A stretch of DNA of 6,651 bases from the NCBI GenBank assembly GCA_020028595.1, contig JAIBHQ010000051.1, forward strand, positions 1 through 6,651. The letters are read 5' to 3'. Origin of the DNA: Nitrospirota bacterium (lineage in GTDB: Bacteria; Nitrospirota; Nitrospiria; Nitrospirales; Nitrospiraceae). Shown here one piece after another: positions 1-5,755 of this stretch. Every line of letters starts with the position of its first letter. Positions within the stretch are counted from its first letter, which is position 1. A program made the position numbers and the translations under genes. The notes under the pieces were generated by a model. It saw only the letters and a list, made by a program, of their open reading frames with translations. It was not told the DNA's origin and ran no database searches.

Positions 1-215
1 CACCAGCAACACCTGTTGCACTCCTGTCGCCACAGATCACCACCCTGTTGAACATCCAACTGAACAGTGGCTTATGCAACTGCCGTGCTGAACGCGACCG
101 GCATCCGGGACTCCACGAGCGGCTTATTTTCAGAGGTTTTCGAGAATAGGCCCGGTGAGGTGACGCCAAAAGCCACACCTGAGGAAGGAGGCCCCGGCGC
201 AAGATACCCCAGTGG
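1..215. other. Unassigned left edge, no supported gene
   Basis: I cannot assign a gene here. Two frames are open to the left edge. A plus-strand frame runs from position 3 to a TAG at 147-149 and could be the last 48 codons of a gene entering from the left. A minus-strand frame with an ATG at 55 runs leftward off the edge, reading MFNRVVICGDRSATGVAG; it has no clear ribosome binding site. Neither resembles a family I recognise. An apparent GTG-started plus-strand frame at 67-354 owes its odd VWFVWFFWF stretch to the 9-base repeat at 257-288, so I do not call it. A purine-rich, ribosome-binding-like stretch (AGGAAGGAGG, about 182-191) is not followed by a usable start codon. Confidence 0.4.
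75..91 (-). promoter_or_regulatory. Possible sigma-54 (-24/-12) promoter, leftward
   Basis: Read on the minus strand, the site is TCAGCACGGCAGTTGCA. The sigma-54 consensus is YTGGCACGRNNNTTGCW. The GCACG block, the spacing and the TTGCA block match, but the usual GG of the -24 element reads AG, which normally weakens such a promoter. It would start transcription near position 64, just ahead of the ATG at 55 of the leftward open frame. A sigma-54 activator is encoded nearby (1936-3315), which makes the match worth recording, but this could be chance. Confidence 0.25.
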
Positions 216-370
216 AAATAGCAGACAGCCATCAGCTGCCGGCTTTGTGTTCGGGTGGTTCGTTTGGTTTGTCTGGTTTTTCTGGTTCAAACAAGACAAA
301 CGAAATAAACCCCCAAAACCAGAAAACGGCCCAAGGCTGATCGCTGAACGCTGATAGCTGAAAGCTTTGT
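216..370. repeat. Nested inverted repeat: outer 7-mer arms, inner 9-mer arms
   Basis: The outer right arm (336-363) is four perfect-period heptamers of the form GCTGANN, followed by GCTTTGT up to 370. The outer left arm (216-243) is four heptamers that, read on the opposite strand, begin GC and include GCTGATG and GCTGTCT. Nested inside is a second inverted repeat with a 9-base period. Left units begin GGTT (257-265, 266-274, 275-283); right units begin AAAC (289-297, 298-306, 307-315, 316-324). By hand alignment, 257-279 can pair with 289-311 at 19 of 23 positions, with a 9-base loop. The element abuts the stop codon of the leftward kinase gene, so it would be its 3' untranslated region and could act as terminator or 3' stabiliser. 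That role is inferred. Confidence 0.75.
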
Positions 371-1893
371 TACGATTTGCTAGCCGGAAGCGTGACCGTG
401 AAGGTGGTGCCCTGGCCCGGCTCGCTCTCAACCTCGATCGAACCGCCATGCTCCTGAATAATCCCATGCACGACGGTCAGGCCAAGCCCGGTTCCCTGCC
501 CGACTTCCTTGGTGGTGAAGAAAGGCGCGAAGATTTTCGGCAGGTCTTCCTTGGGAATGCCGTGTCCCGTGTCAGCCACGATAGCCTTCACATGGCTATT
601 GATCCGTTCCAGCGAAATGCGAAGCGTGCCTCCGTCCGGCATGGCATGAATCGCATTGATCAAGAGATTCAGAAAGACCTGGCTCATCTGGTCCGGGTCG
701 GCAAGGACATGGACAGGGTGCAGCGTCGTCTCGTAGTTGCTCTCGATCTTGATACGCATCCGCCGGATGCGCTCCTGCAGGACCTCCAGGCAATCGTCCA
801 GCGTCTGGCCAAGATTCACCCGGCGCCGCTCGCTCGGTTTCCTTCGCGCGAAGGTCAGCAGCTGATTCATGATCTTCGTAATGCGCTCGACCTGCGCGAC
901 AATCACCCCGAGGCTCTTCTTTGTCGTGTCCTCCTGGCTCTTTCGCATCAGTTGCTCGGCGCGGCCCAGGATCACGTTCATCGGCGTGCCGATCTCGTGG
1001 GCCATGCCGGCGGCCAGCGTGCCCATCTCGGCCAGCCGTTCAGTCTGGCGTAATCGCTGCTCGATGTGCTGACGCTCGGAAGTATCGCGGAGGATCACGG
1101 TAAAGTATTTCGTCCCGTCCGCGACGATCTGCGAGATCGACGCTTCGGCCGGAAACTCCTCTCCATCGGCACGGAGGCCCGTGATGGTCCCCAATGTCCC
1201 CATCCTGCGGCTGGTCGAGCCGGACCGGCCAAATGCTCTGACGTGCTCATGATGGGCGTCGCGAAACCGCTGGGGAATGAACCGGCCGATGGGTTGGCCG
1301 ATGGCGTCTTCGGCGGAGCAGTGAAACATTTTCTCGGCCGCCTCGTTGAACTGCACCACCTGCTGCTCCGCGTCCATGGTGATGATGGCGTCCATCGCCG
1401 ACCGGATCATGCTGCTGAGCTGCAACTCCTTGGTCGTCAGTTGTTTCTCCAGCTGTCGCTGCCCGGCAACCGCGCCCAACGTGGCCACATCCGAGAGTGC
1501 GCGGGCTTCGACCGCCGCATCTTTCGCGGACACGGCCTGCTCACGCGCGGCTTCAGCGCTCACGAGTCCTTGCCGGGTCCGTTTGTAGTGGATCAACCCC
1601 AGCGCAACACCCCACAGGACCAGCATGCCCAGGATACGATTGAACACGCCGTAGCGGATCGTCAGCCCCGGCGGCTTCAGAAGCAAATCAATCCAGATGA
1701 GGCCGGTGGCGATGAGACAGAAGTAGACTGGATCTCGTTCGCGCGGGGAGAGAAACGTCAGCAGCAATGGGATGATATAGAGGATCGACACCGCCACTCC
1801 GATTGGAGTCAGCAGATCGAAGACGAAAATAATGACGGTCAGCAGGAACAGACCGCCGTACAGCAGAGAGACCTGCCTGTTGAGGGATGACAT
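370..1893 (-). CDS. Membrane PAS sensor histidine kinase, partner of the NtrC-type regulator
   Basis: Inner-membrane sensor kinase of 507 residues. It should autophosphorylate a histidine and pass the phosphate to the regulator encoded just upstream. About residues 8-102 form four hydrophobic helices. A predicted coiled coil (about 105-160) leads to a PAS domain (about 160-275) ending in a typical ILRDTSER segment. The dimerisation/phosphoacceptor helix carries [12 protein letters not shown], with the phosphorylated histidine near 299. The ATPase domain has its N box around [10 protein letters not shown] (Asn about 413), G1 DTGHGIP (about 441), FAPFFTTK and G2 GQGTGLGL (about 465), so it looks catalytically complete. 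There is no periplasmic domain, so the signal is probably sensed in the membrane or by the cytoplasmic PAS. The start is ambiguous: GTG at 1896 and ATG at 1893 are adjacent codons, and neither has a good Shine-Dalgarno, which suggests coupling to translation of the upstream gene 39 bases away. The ligand is unknown. Confidence 0.93.
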   Translation of the reverse strand: MSSLNRQVSLLYGGLFLLTVIIFVFDLLTPIGVAVSILYIIPLLLTFLSPRERDPVYFCLIATGLIWIDLLLKPPGLTIRYGVFNRILGMLVLWGVALGLIHYKRTRQGLVSAEAAREQAVSAKDAAVEARALSDVATLGAVAGQRQLEKQLTTKELQLSSMIRSAMDAIITMDAEQQVVQFNEAAEKMFHCSAEDAIGQPIGRFIPQRFRDAHHEHVRAFGRSGSTSRRMGTLGTITGLRADGEEFPAEASISQIVADGTKYFTVILRDTSERQHIEQRLRQTERLAEMGTLAAGMAHEIGTPMNVILGRAEQLMRKSQEDTTKKSLGVIVAQVERITKIMNQLLTFARRKPSERRRVNLGQTLDDCLEVLQERIRRMRIKIESNYETTLHPVHVLADPDQMSQVFLNLLINAIHAMPDGGTLRISLERINSHVKAIVADTGHGIPKEDLPKIFAPFFTTKEVGQGTGLGLTVVHGIIQEHGGSIEVESEPGQGTTFTVTLPASKS

Positions 1894-1935
1894 CACGCCG
1901 GCAATGCTACATGCATGAATGAGCGAAAGGAATGA

Positions 1936-3315
1936 CTAGCCTTCGTGATGAATCTTGCCATCGATCTCGCCGAGCTTGCGGTAGAGCGTCTTCCGGTCGA
2001 TGCCGAGAATCTGCGCCGCCTGATACTTGTTCCCGCCGGTCTTGTCGAGAATGCGGAGGATGTATTCTTTTTCGACTTCATCGAGCGGCAGGGTCCGGTC
2101 GGCCGCGTCGTCGATCACTTTCCTGTCTCCGCGCGAGCCGTGAATGGCCGGCGGCAGGTCTTCCGACGTCACCTTCTCGCCGCGCGTCAGCGTCACCGCC
2201 CGCTCGATCACGTTTTCCAGTTCCCGCACATTGCCGGGCCAGGGATAGTCCACGAGCAGCGCCAGCGCGGATTCGGCGATGCCCTTCACCGCTTTCCTGC
2301 CCGCCTCGGCGCATTTCTTCAAAAACGCGTCCACCAGAAGGAGAATATCCTCGCGGCGCTCGCGCAGCGGCGGCATGCGAATTTCGATCACGTTCAGACG
2401 GTAATAGAGATCTTCGCGAAACCGCTTGGCTTTCACTTCATCGGTCAGCGACAGGTTGGTCGCGGCGATGATCCGGACATCCACCGCGATCGATTTGGTC
2501 GAACCGACCCGCCGGATCTCTTTTTCCTGAATGGCACGCAGCAGCTTGGCCTGCAGCATGACCGGCAACTCGCTGATTTCGTCCAGAAAGAGCGTCCCGC
2601 CATGCGCTTCCTCGAACAGCCCCCGTTTGTCCCCTTTGGCGTCGGTGAACGCCCCCTTCATGTGGCCGAACAGCTCGCTCTCGAGCAGCATTTCAGGAAT
2701 GGCCGCGCAATTCACGGGTACAAAGGGGCCGCTCCGCCGATCGCTGTTGAAATGAATCGCCTTGGCCGCCAACTCCTTGCCGGTCCCGCTTTCGCCGGTG
2801 ATGAGCACGTTGGTCTGGCTGTCCGCCACGCGCCGGATGAGGTCGAACACCTCCCGCATGGGTTTGCTCTTCCCCAGGATTTGATGAAAGCTGTAGTCCT
2901 CCCTGACGGCGCGGCGGAGTTGCTGGACTTCCCGGCGCAACAGGGCGTCCCGAACCGCCTTCTCCACCACCAGGGCCATTTCCTCGTTCTTGATCGGCTT
3001 GGTGACATAGTCATAGGCCCCGTGTTTCATCGCCTCGATGGCCGACTCGACCGAGCCGAACGCGGTCATGATGATCACATTGGTCCCCGGATAGCCCTGC
3101 TTCACCTCGTTCAGCAGCTCCAGCCCCTGCATCCCCTGCATGCGGAGGTCCGTCAGCACGACGGCGTACTCCTCCTCGCCGAGTTTCTTGAGCGCCTCGC
3201 GCCCGTTGGCCACGGCGACGACACGGTAGCCGAGTTCGGATAGTTCGTCGCGCAGCAGTGCCCGCATCTCCGGCTCGTCATCCACCACCAGAATCGCGCC
3301 AGACTTGTCAGCCAT
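1936..3315 (-). CDS. Sigma-54-dependent response regulator (NtrC family)
   Basis: Cytoplasmic enhancer-binding transcription activator of 459 residues with the full three-domain layout. The receiver domain (about 7-120) has acidic pair D12-D13, phosphoacceptor D56 in LTDLR, T84 and K106. The AAA+ domain (about 145-385) has Walker A GESGTGKE (174-181), the sigma-54 contact loop written GAFTDA (221-226) instead of the classic GAFTGA, Walker B TLFLDEI (241-247), and the WPGNVRELENV segment near 359. The C-terminal Fis-type helix-turn-helix lies about 427-450 (GGNKYQAAQILGIDRKTLYRKL region). The start at 3315 is preferred over in-frame ATGs at 3330 and 3390: the receiver domain begins right after it, GAGG lies 4 bases upstream, and the candidate promoter at 3341-3372 would put transcription start near 3334. 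It is the first gene of an operon with the kinase. Its target promoters are not evident in the window. Confidence 0.95.
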   Translation of the reverse strand: MADKSGAILVVDDEPEMRALLRDELSELGYRVVAVANGREALKKLGEEEYAVVLTDLRMQGMQGLELLNEVKQGYPGTNVIIMTAFGSVESAIEAMKHGAYDYVTKPIKNEEMALVVEKAVRDALLRREVQQLRRAVREDYSFHQILGKSKPMREVFDLIRRVADSQTNVLITGESGTGKELAAKAIHFNSDRRSGPFVPVNCAAIPEMLLESELFGHMKGAFTDAKGDKRGLFEEAHGGTLFLDEISELPVMLQAKLLRAIQEKEIRRVGSTKSIAVDVRIIAATNLSLTDEVKAKRFREDLYYRLNVIEIRMPPLRERREDILLLVDAFLKKCAEAGRKAVKGIAESALALLVDYPWPGNVRELENVIERAVTLTRGEKVTSEDLPPAIHGSRGDRKVIDDAADRTLPLDEVEKEYILRILDKTGGNKYQAAQILGIDRKTLYRKLGEIDGKIHHEG

Positions 3316-3331
3316 TATTCCTCGTCCCATC

Positions 3332-3368
3332 CGGTACCGTCTTATACTCGCCGGTACCGCCTCGCGAG
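3332..3368. promoter_or_regulatory. Paired CGGTACCG palindromes plus CTCGCGAG: candidate operator
   Basis: CGGTACCG, a perfect palindrome, occurs at 3332-3339 and again at 3352-3359, exactly 20 bases apart (about two helical turns); the match extends to CCGGTACCG. A third palindrome, CTCGCGAG, follows at 3361-3368. On the minus strand the two CGGTACCG sites flank the candidate -10 of the regulator operon. One lies in the promoter spacer and the other at the expected transcription start. This is the classic position for a repressor or for an activator that remodels a long-spacer promoter. The binding protein is unknown. Confidence 0.55.
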
Positions 3369-3372
3369 TCAA
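3341..3372 (-). promoter_or_regulatory. Candidate promoter of the regulator-kinase operon
   Basis: On the minus strand, TTGACT (3372-3367) and TATAAG (3346-3341) are good -35 and -10 hexamers, but the spacer is 20 bases rather than the usual 17. Long spacers of 19-20 bases are typical of promoters activated by MerR-type proteins, which bind a palindrome inside the spacer; here the spacer contains a CGGTACCG palindrome. Transcription would start near 3334, leaving a leader of about 19 bases before the ATG at 3315. The assignment rests on pattern matching only. Confidence 0.45.
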
Positions 3373-3397
3373 CCATGAACGATCTTCCATTTCAATG

Positions 3398-3426
3398 TTT
3401 CAACCGCAGTCCTCCCGGTTTACAAT
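3398..3426 (+). promoter_or_regulatory. Candidate promoter of the membrane PAS gene
   Basis: TACAAT at 3421-3426 is a five-of-six match to the -10 hexamer. A weak TTTCAA lies 17 bases upstream at 3398-3403. Transcription would begin near 3433, followed by ribosome-binding-like AGGAG (3437-3441) and AGGAAG (3443-3448) ahead of the ATG at 3458. This supports 3458 as the start rather than in-frame ATGs further upstream. The -35 is poor, so an activator may be needed. Confidence 0.4.
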
Positions 3427-3457
3427 ATGCCTAGATAGGAGTAGGAAGCGGACAGGC

Positions 3458-4585
3458 ATGAAGGACGCGATCTCACGGGCCAGGCAGGGCGAAACGGAAG
3501 TCCGTGCCGAGCAGGTGAGGATGCTCTACGAGGGAGCGCCCACCGCCGCGATGGCCAATGCGGTGAATGCCGCGATCCTGACGTTCCTCCTGTGGGACGT
3601 CATCTCTCACGCCGCATTGCAGGAATGGCTCGGAGCCATGTGCCTTCTTCAAGTCTCCCGCCTCGCGCTCACCCGCTTCTACCAGCGCCTGTCACAGCCT
3701 GAACAGGCTCATGCTCACACCGGTCCTCTTCGCCCATATCTTCTCCGAATCGCCAGTTGGGACCAGTGGTACCTGGCCACTGCGGCGGCAAGCGGCCTGG
3801 TGTGGGGGGCGGCGGGTTTCTGGCTGTTTCCACGGGAGGCGACCGTCCATCAACTTGCCCTGAGCTTCATTCTCGGCGGCACCGTCGCCGGGGCCACGGC
3901 GGTGCTGGCGCCGCTCCGCTGGGCGTTCGCCCTTTTCGCCCTGCCGGCGCTCCTGCCGCTTAGCGCGCGGTTTTTCCTGGAAGGCACCTCGCACTATCTG
4001 ATGATGGGCACCCTGCTGCTGATTTTCCTGTTCGTCCTGCTGAACGTTGCGCACCTCATCCACTCCACGATCGTCTCGTCGATCAAGCTGCGGCTCGAAA
4101 ACAGGGAATTGTTGGCGGCGCTGACCGTGAAGGCGGACGACCTGCGACAGATCAACCGGCTCCTCAAGACGGAAATCAATGGACACACGCAGACCACGGA
4201 TCAACTCAGGGACCGGTCCTTCTTCCTGCAACAGTTGATCGACGCCATCCCGAACCCGGTCTTCTACAAGGGACTCGACGGCGTGTACCAGGGATGTAAC
4301 GAGGCCATGGCGAAGTTTTTCGGCGTCTCGAAGGCCGGTTTTGCCGGCAAGACCGCCTTCCACATCGTGTCGCAGGAGTCCGCGGAGGAACATGCGCGCC
4401 AGGACCTCGAACTCCTGCAGCGCGGCGGGGTGCACGCCTACGAAACGGACGTCGTCGCGGCCGGCGGGTCGCGGCGGCATGTGTTACTTCACAAGACCGT
4501 GCTGCGCGACCCCCTGGACCGGCCCATCGGCATCCTCGGAACTCTCGTCGACCTCACCGATCGCAAGCAGGGCGAAAAGCCCTAA
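3458..4585 (+). CDS. Six-helix membrane PAS protein without an output domain
   Basis: Inner-membrane sensor-like protein of 375 residues. An N-terminal soluble stretch (1-30) is followed by about six hydrophobic segments (roughly 34-50, 56-71, 106-124, 132-150, 152-170 and 181-200). Next come a charged coiled-coil-like linker (about 203-255) and a PAS domain (about 255-370). The PAS opens with LIDAIPNPVFYKGLDG and closes with ILGTLVDLTDRK, where such proteins normally continue into a kinase or diguanylate cyclase domain. Here a TAA follows five residues later, and the next 42 bases before the convergent gene leave no room for an output domain. It may be a truncated receptor, or a stand-alone sensor acting through another protein such as the divergently encoded kinase. 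The start is supported by AGGAAG 9 bases upstream. This N-terminal helix bundle resembles those I know from GGDEF/EAL and kinase proteins; no specific gene name is justified. Confidence 0.85.
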   Translation: MKDAISRARQGETEVRAEQVRMLYEGAPTAAMANAVNAAILTFLLWDVISHAALQEWLGAMCLLQVSRLALTRFYQRLSQPEQAHAHTGPLRPYLLRIASWDQWYLATAAASGLVWGAAGFWLFPREATVHQLALSFILGGTVAGATAVLAPLRWAFALFALPALLPLSARFFLEGTSHYLMMGTLLLIFLFVLLNVAHLIHSTIVSSIKLRLENRELLAALTVKADDLRQINRLLKTEINGHTQTTDQLRDRSFFLQQLIDAIPNPVFYKGLDGVYQGCNEAMAKFFGVSKAGFAGKTAFHIVSQESAEEHARQDLELLQRGGVHAYETDVVAAGGSRRHVLLHKTVLRDPLDRPIGILGTLVDLTDRKQGEKP

Positions 4586-4589
4586 GACT

Positions 4590-4627
4590 GCACGGCCGCC
4601 GGGCTTCATGGAAAATCCGCGCCGTGC
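4590..4627. terminator. Hairpin between convergent genes, possible bidirectional terminator
   Basis: GCACGGC (4590-4596) and GCCGTGC (4621-4627) are perfect inverted arms separated by 24 bases, with two further pairs possible across a one-base bulge. The hairpin fills nearly the whole gap between the stop of the PAS gene (4583-4585) and the stop of the small secreted protein (4628-4630). No T-run follows on either strand, so it is not a classic intrinsic terminator. A short GGGC-GAAAA-GCCC hairpin (4570-4582) just precedes the PAS gene stop. Confidence 0.45.
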
Positions 4628-4948
4628 TTAGTGCGCCTTCTGCCGGTCGTGCTTCTCGCGCTTGATGTGGCGGCTGGCGCGGTCCTGCTCGCGATTCAGT
4701 TTCCGCCGCTCCTGCTTTGTGACCACGCCGTCCGCTTTCGCCTTTTCCTCATGGCCGGCAATGCGGTCCTGTTCCTTCTGCAACCTGCCGGCTTCACGCT
4801 GGTTCAGCTCGCCGCTTGCGACGCCCTGGTCGATGCGCTCCTGCTGGCGCTCCTGGCGGGCGTCAACTTTCGGCGTATCCGTCTGGGCATAGACCGGGAC
4901 AGCCGCTGCTGCCGTGATCAGACTGATGAGAAATGCTCTCGCAAACAT
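4628..4948 (-). CDS. Small secreted charged helical protein, function unknown
   Basis: A 106-residue protein with a clear signal peptide: hydrophobic stretch about 4-20, likely cleavage after VYA near residue 21. The mature part is very polar, rich in Arg, Lys, Glu and Gln, and should be helical and periplasmic. It contains an internal duplication. Residues 45-62 (SGELNQREAGRLQKEQDR) and 73-90 (DGVVTKQERRKLNREQDR) align without gaps at a spacing of 28, sharing Gly, Glu, Leu and the EQDR end. The second copy resembles half of an EF-hand loop (ADGVVTKQE), so metal binding is possible but unproven. Similar small periplasmic proteins of unknown role are common in proteobacteria, from memory. Start 4948 is chosen because AAGGAG lies 6 bases upstream and the signal peptide begins there. 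A longer frame from 5038 would overlap the promoter and lose the signal peptide. Confidence 0.85.
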   Translation of the reverse strand: MFARAFLISLITAAAAVPVYAQTDTPKVDARQERQQERIDQGVASGELNQREAGRLQKEQDRIAGHEEKAKADGVVTKQERRKLNREQDRASRHIKREKHDRQKAH

Positions 4949-4987
4949 GATGGCTCCTTTCGTTGGGAATAACAGGTTGCCGTTTCT

Positions 4988-5020
4988 CGTTGTCATGTAC
5001 AACGCAGATACGCTACTGCG
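4988..5020. promoter_or_regulatory. Two abutting inverted repeats in the leader/promoter of the small secreted protein
   Basis: CGTTGT-N5-ACAACG (4988-5004) and CGCAG-N8-CTGCG (5003-5020) are both perfect, and they share two bases. They sit at the expected transcription start and over the -10 of the candidate minus-strand promoter. They could be operators, or hairpins at the start of the messenger. The first has the 6-5-6 geometry typical of a small dimeric regulator site. Confidence 0.45.
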
Positions 5021-5038
5021 GTTGATCTGACGGGTCAA
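5010..5038 (-). promoter_or_regulatory. Candidate promoter of the small secreted protein
   Basis: On the minus strand, TTGACC (5038-5033) is followed after 17 bases by TAGCGT (5015-5010). The -35 is strong. The -10 keeps only the key first TA and last T. Transcription would start near 5003, giving a leader of about 55 bases that begins with the CGTTGT/ACAACG palindrome and ends with an AAGGAG ribosome binding site. Confidence 0.4.
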
Positions 5039-5061
5039 GGGAAGAATGGATCAAAACAGGG

Positions 5062-5091
5062 GTGACTTGAACCCACTTTCATGATTATACT
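5062..5091 (+). promoter_or_regulatory. Candidate pyrE promoter giving a near-leaderless transcript
   Basis: TATACT (5086-5091) is a five-of-six -10 hexamer, with GTGACT (5062-5067) 18 bases upstream as a partial -35. A better-looking TTGAAC at 5067-5072 is only 13 bases away, too close for normal use. Transcription would start around 5098, a few bases before the pyrE ATG at 5101, so the messenger would have essentially no leader. This agrees with the absence of a Shine-Dalgarno sequence there. Confidence 0.5.
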
Positions 5092-5100
5092 GCCCCTCAC

Positions 5101-5670
5101 ATGACAGCCAAAAACGATCTCGCCAAAGCGTTTCTCGCAACTCAATCCTTTAAGTGGGACAAGAGCAAGGGCTTTAAGCTGGCCTCCGGCGCCACCAGCC
5201 CATTTTATGTGGATTGCCGGGTGCTGATGGCCCATCCGGGCCCCCGCGCACTGGTCGCCCAACTGGCCTCCGACGCCATGAAAGACCTTCCGGTTGATTG
5301 CATCGGCGGGCTGGAAATCGGGGCCATCTCGATTGCAACGGCCATATCAGATCAGGCCCATCGAACCGGGAAAAATTGGCGGACGTTCGTTGTGCGCAAA
5401 CAGGCCAAGGATCACGGCACGGGAAAACTGATCGAAGGCGCGGCGCAGGCCGGCGACCGGGCCGTGGTGGTGGACGACGTGCTGACCAGCGGCGGATCGG
5501 TGATGAAAGCCATACAGGCCGCTCGCGATGCGGGGCTCACCGTGTCCCACGCGCTGGTGATTGTGGATCGGCAGGAACAGGACGGACGCAAGAAGGTGGA
5601 AGACCTGGGCGTGACGCTCATCAGCCTGCTTACGATCAAGGACCTGATGGCTGTCGCCAGTGAAAAGTGA
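5101..5670 (+). CDS. pyrE: Orotate phosphoribosyltransferase
   Basis: Cytoplasmic enzyme of de novo pyrimidine synthesis: orotate plus PRPP gives orotidine 5'-phosphate and pyrophosphate. Its 189 residues are slightly shorter than many family members but complete. The N-terminal signature FKLASGATSPFYVDCR (about 25-40), the mobile catalytic loop KDHGTGKLIEG (103-113) preceded by RK at 99-100, and the PRPP-binding loop VVVDDVLTSGGSV (122-134) are all present. The ATG at 5101 is the only possible usual start: an in-frame TGA lies at 5068-5070 with no other start codon between. No Shine-Dalgarno precedes it, and a -10 box ends 9 bases upstream, pointing to leaderless translation. No other pyrimidine gene is adjacent. 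The last codons and the TGA lie inside the first units of the heptamer repeat at 5659-5754. Orotate binding rather than another phosphoribosyl acceptor is judged from the family signature. Confidence 0.95.
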   Translation: MTAKNDLAKAFLATQSFKWDKSKGFKLASGATSPFYVDCRVLMAHPGPRALVAQLASDAMKDLPVDCIGGLEIGAISIATAISDQAHRTGKNWRTFVVRKQAKDHGTGKLIEGAAQAGDRAVVVDDVLTSGGSVMKAIQAARDAGLTVSHALVIVDRQEQDGRKKVEDLGVTLISLLTIKDLMAVASEK

Positions 5671-5754
5671 AAGGTAAAAAGTGAACAGTTTGGTCTCGTC
5701 CTGAGTCGTTTTTTTAACTTCTTACTTTTCACTTCTCACTTTTCACCTTTTACC
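5659..5754. repeat. Inverted repeat with AGTGAAA-type heptamer arms between convergent genes
   Basis: The left arm (5659-5687) is four heptamers of form rGTgAAA. The right arm (5713-5754) is six heptamers that, on the opposite strand, follow the same consensus. Aligning four units of each arm gives 22 matches in 28. The loop (5688-5712) includes a run of seven T residues (5709-5715). The element covers the whole gap between pyrE and the lipoprotein gene, and the left arm begins inside pyrE. It could serve as a bidirectional terminator or 3' end stabiliser. It shares unit length and layout, but not sequence, with the elements at 216-370 and 6544-6629. Confidence 0.8.
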
Positions 5755-5755
5755 G

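Noticed and set aside
67..354. GTG-started plus-strand frame of 95 codons
   Set aside because: Its aromatic stretch is simply the translated 9-base repeat and it ends in the heptamer array; no ribosome binding site. The minus-strand frame over 72-467 is likewise a repeat plus kinase shadow.
216..370. CRISPR array
   Set aside because: Units are 7 and 9 bases, directly abutting, mirrored and without unique spacers; no cas gene nearby.
1066..1890. Plus-strand open frames opposite the histidine kinase (also 367-1053)
   Set aside because: Antisense shadows of a kinase with all catalytic boxes; no ribosome binding site or domain signature.
1945..3243. Long plus-strand open frame (432 codons) opposite the response regulator
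   Set aside because: It mirrors a complete, motif-rich NtrC-type gene on the minus strand; long antisense frames are expected in GC-rich genes, and it shows no recognisable domain.
3305..3457. N-terminal extension of the PAS protein to 3305 or 3395
   Set aside because: It would overlap the regulator gene or lie upstream of the likely promoter; the ribosome binding site before 3458 fits better.
3692..4480. Minus-strand open frame (262 codons) opposite the PAS protein
   Set aside because: Composition is rich in Arg, Gln and Glu, as expected from antisense reading of hydrophobic GC-rich codons; the plus strand has clear membrane helices and a PAS domain.
4949..5038. N-terminal extension of the small secreted protein to 5038
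   Set aside because: It would bury the signal peptide and cover the promoter; AAGGAG before 4948 fixes the shorter start.
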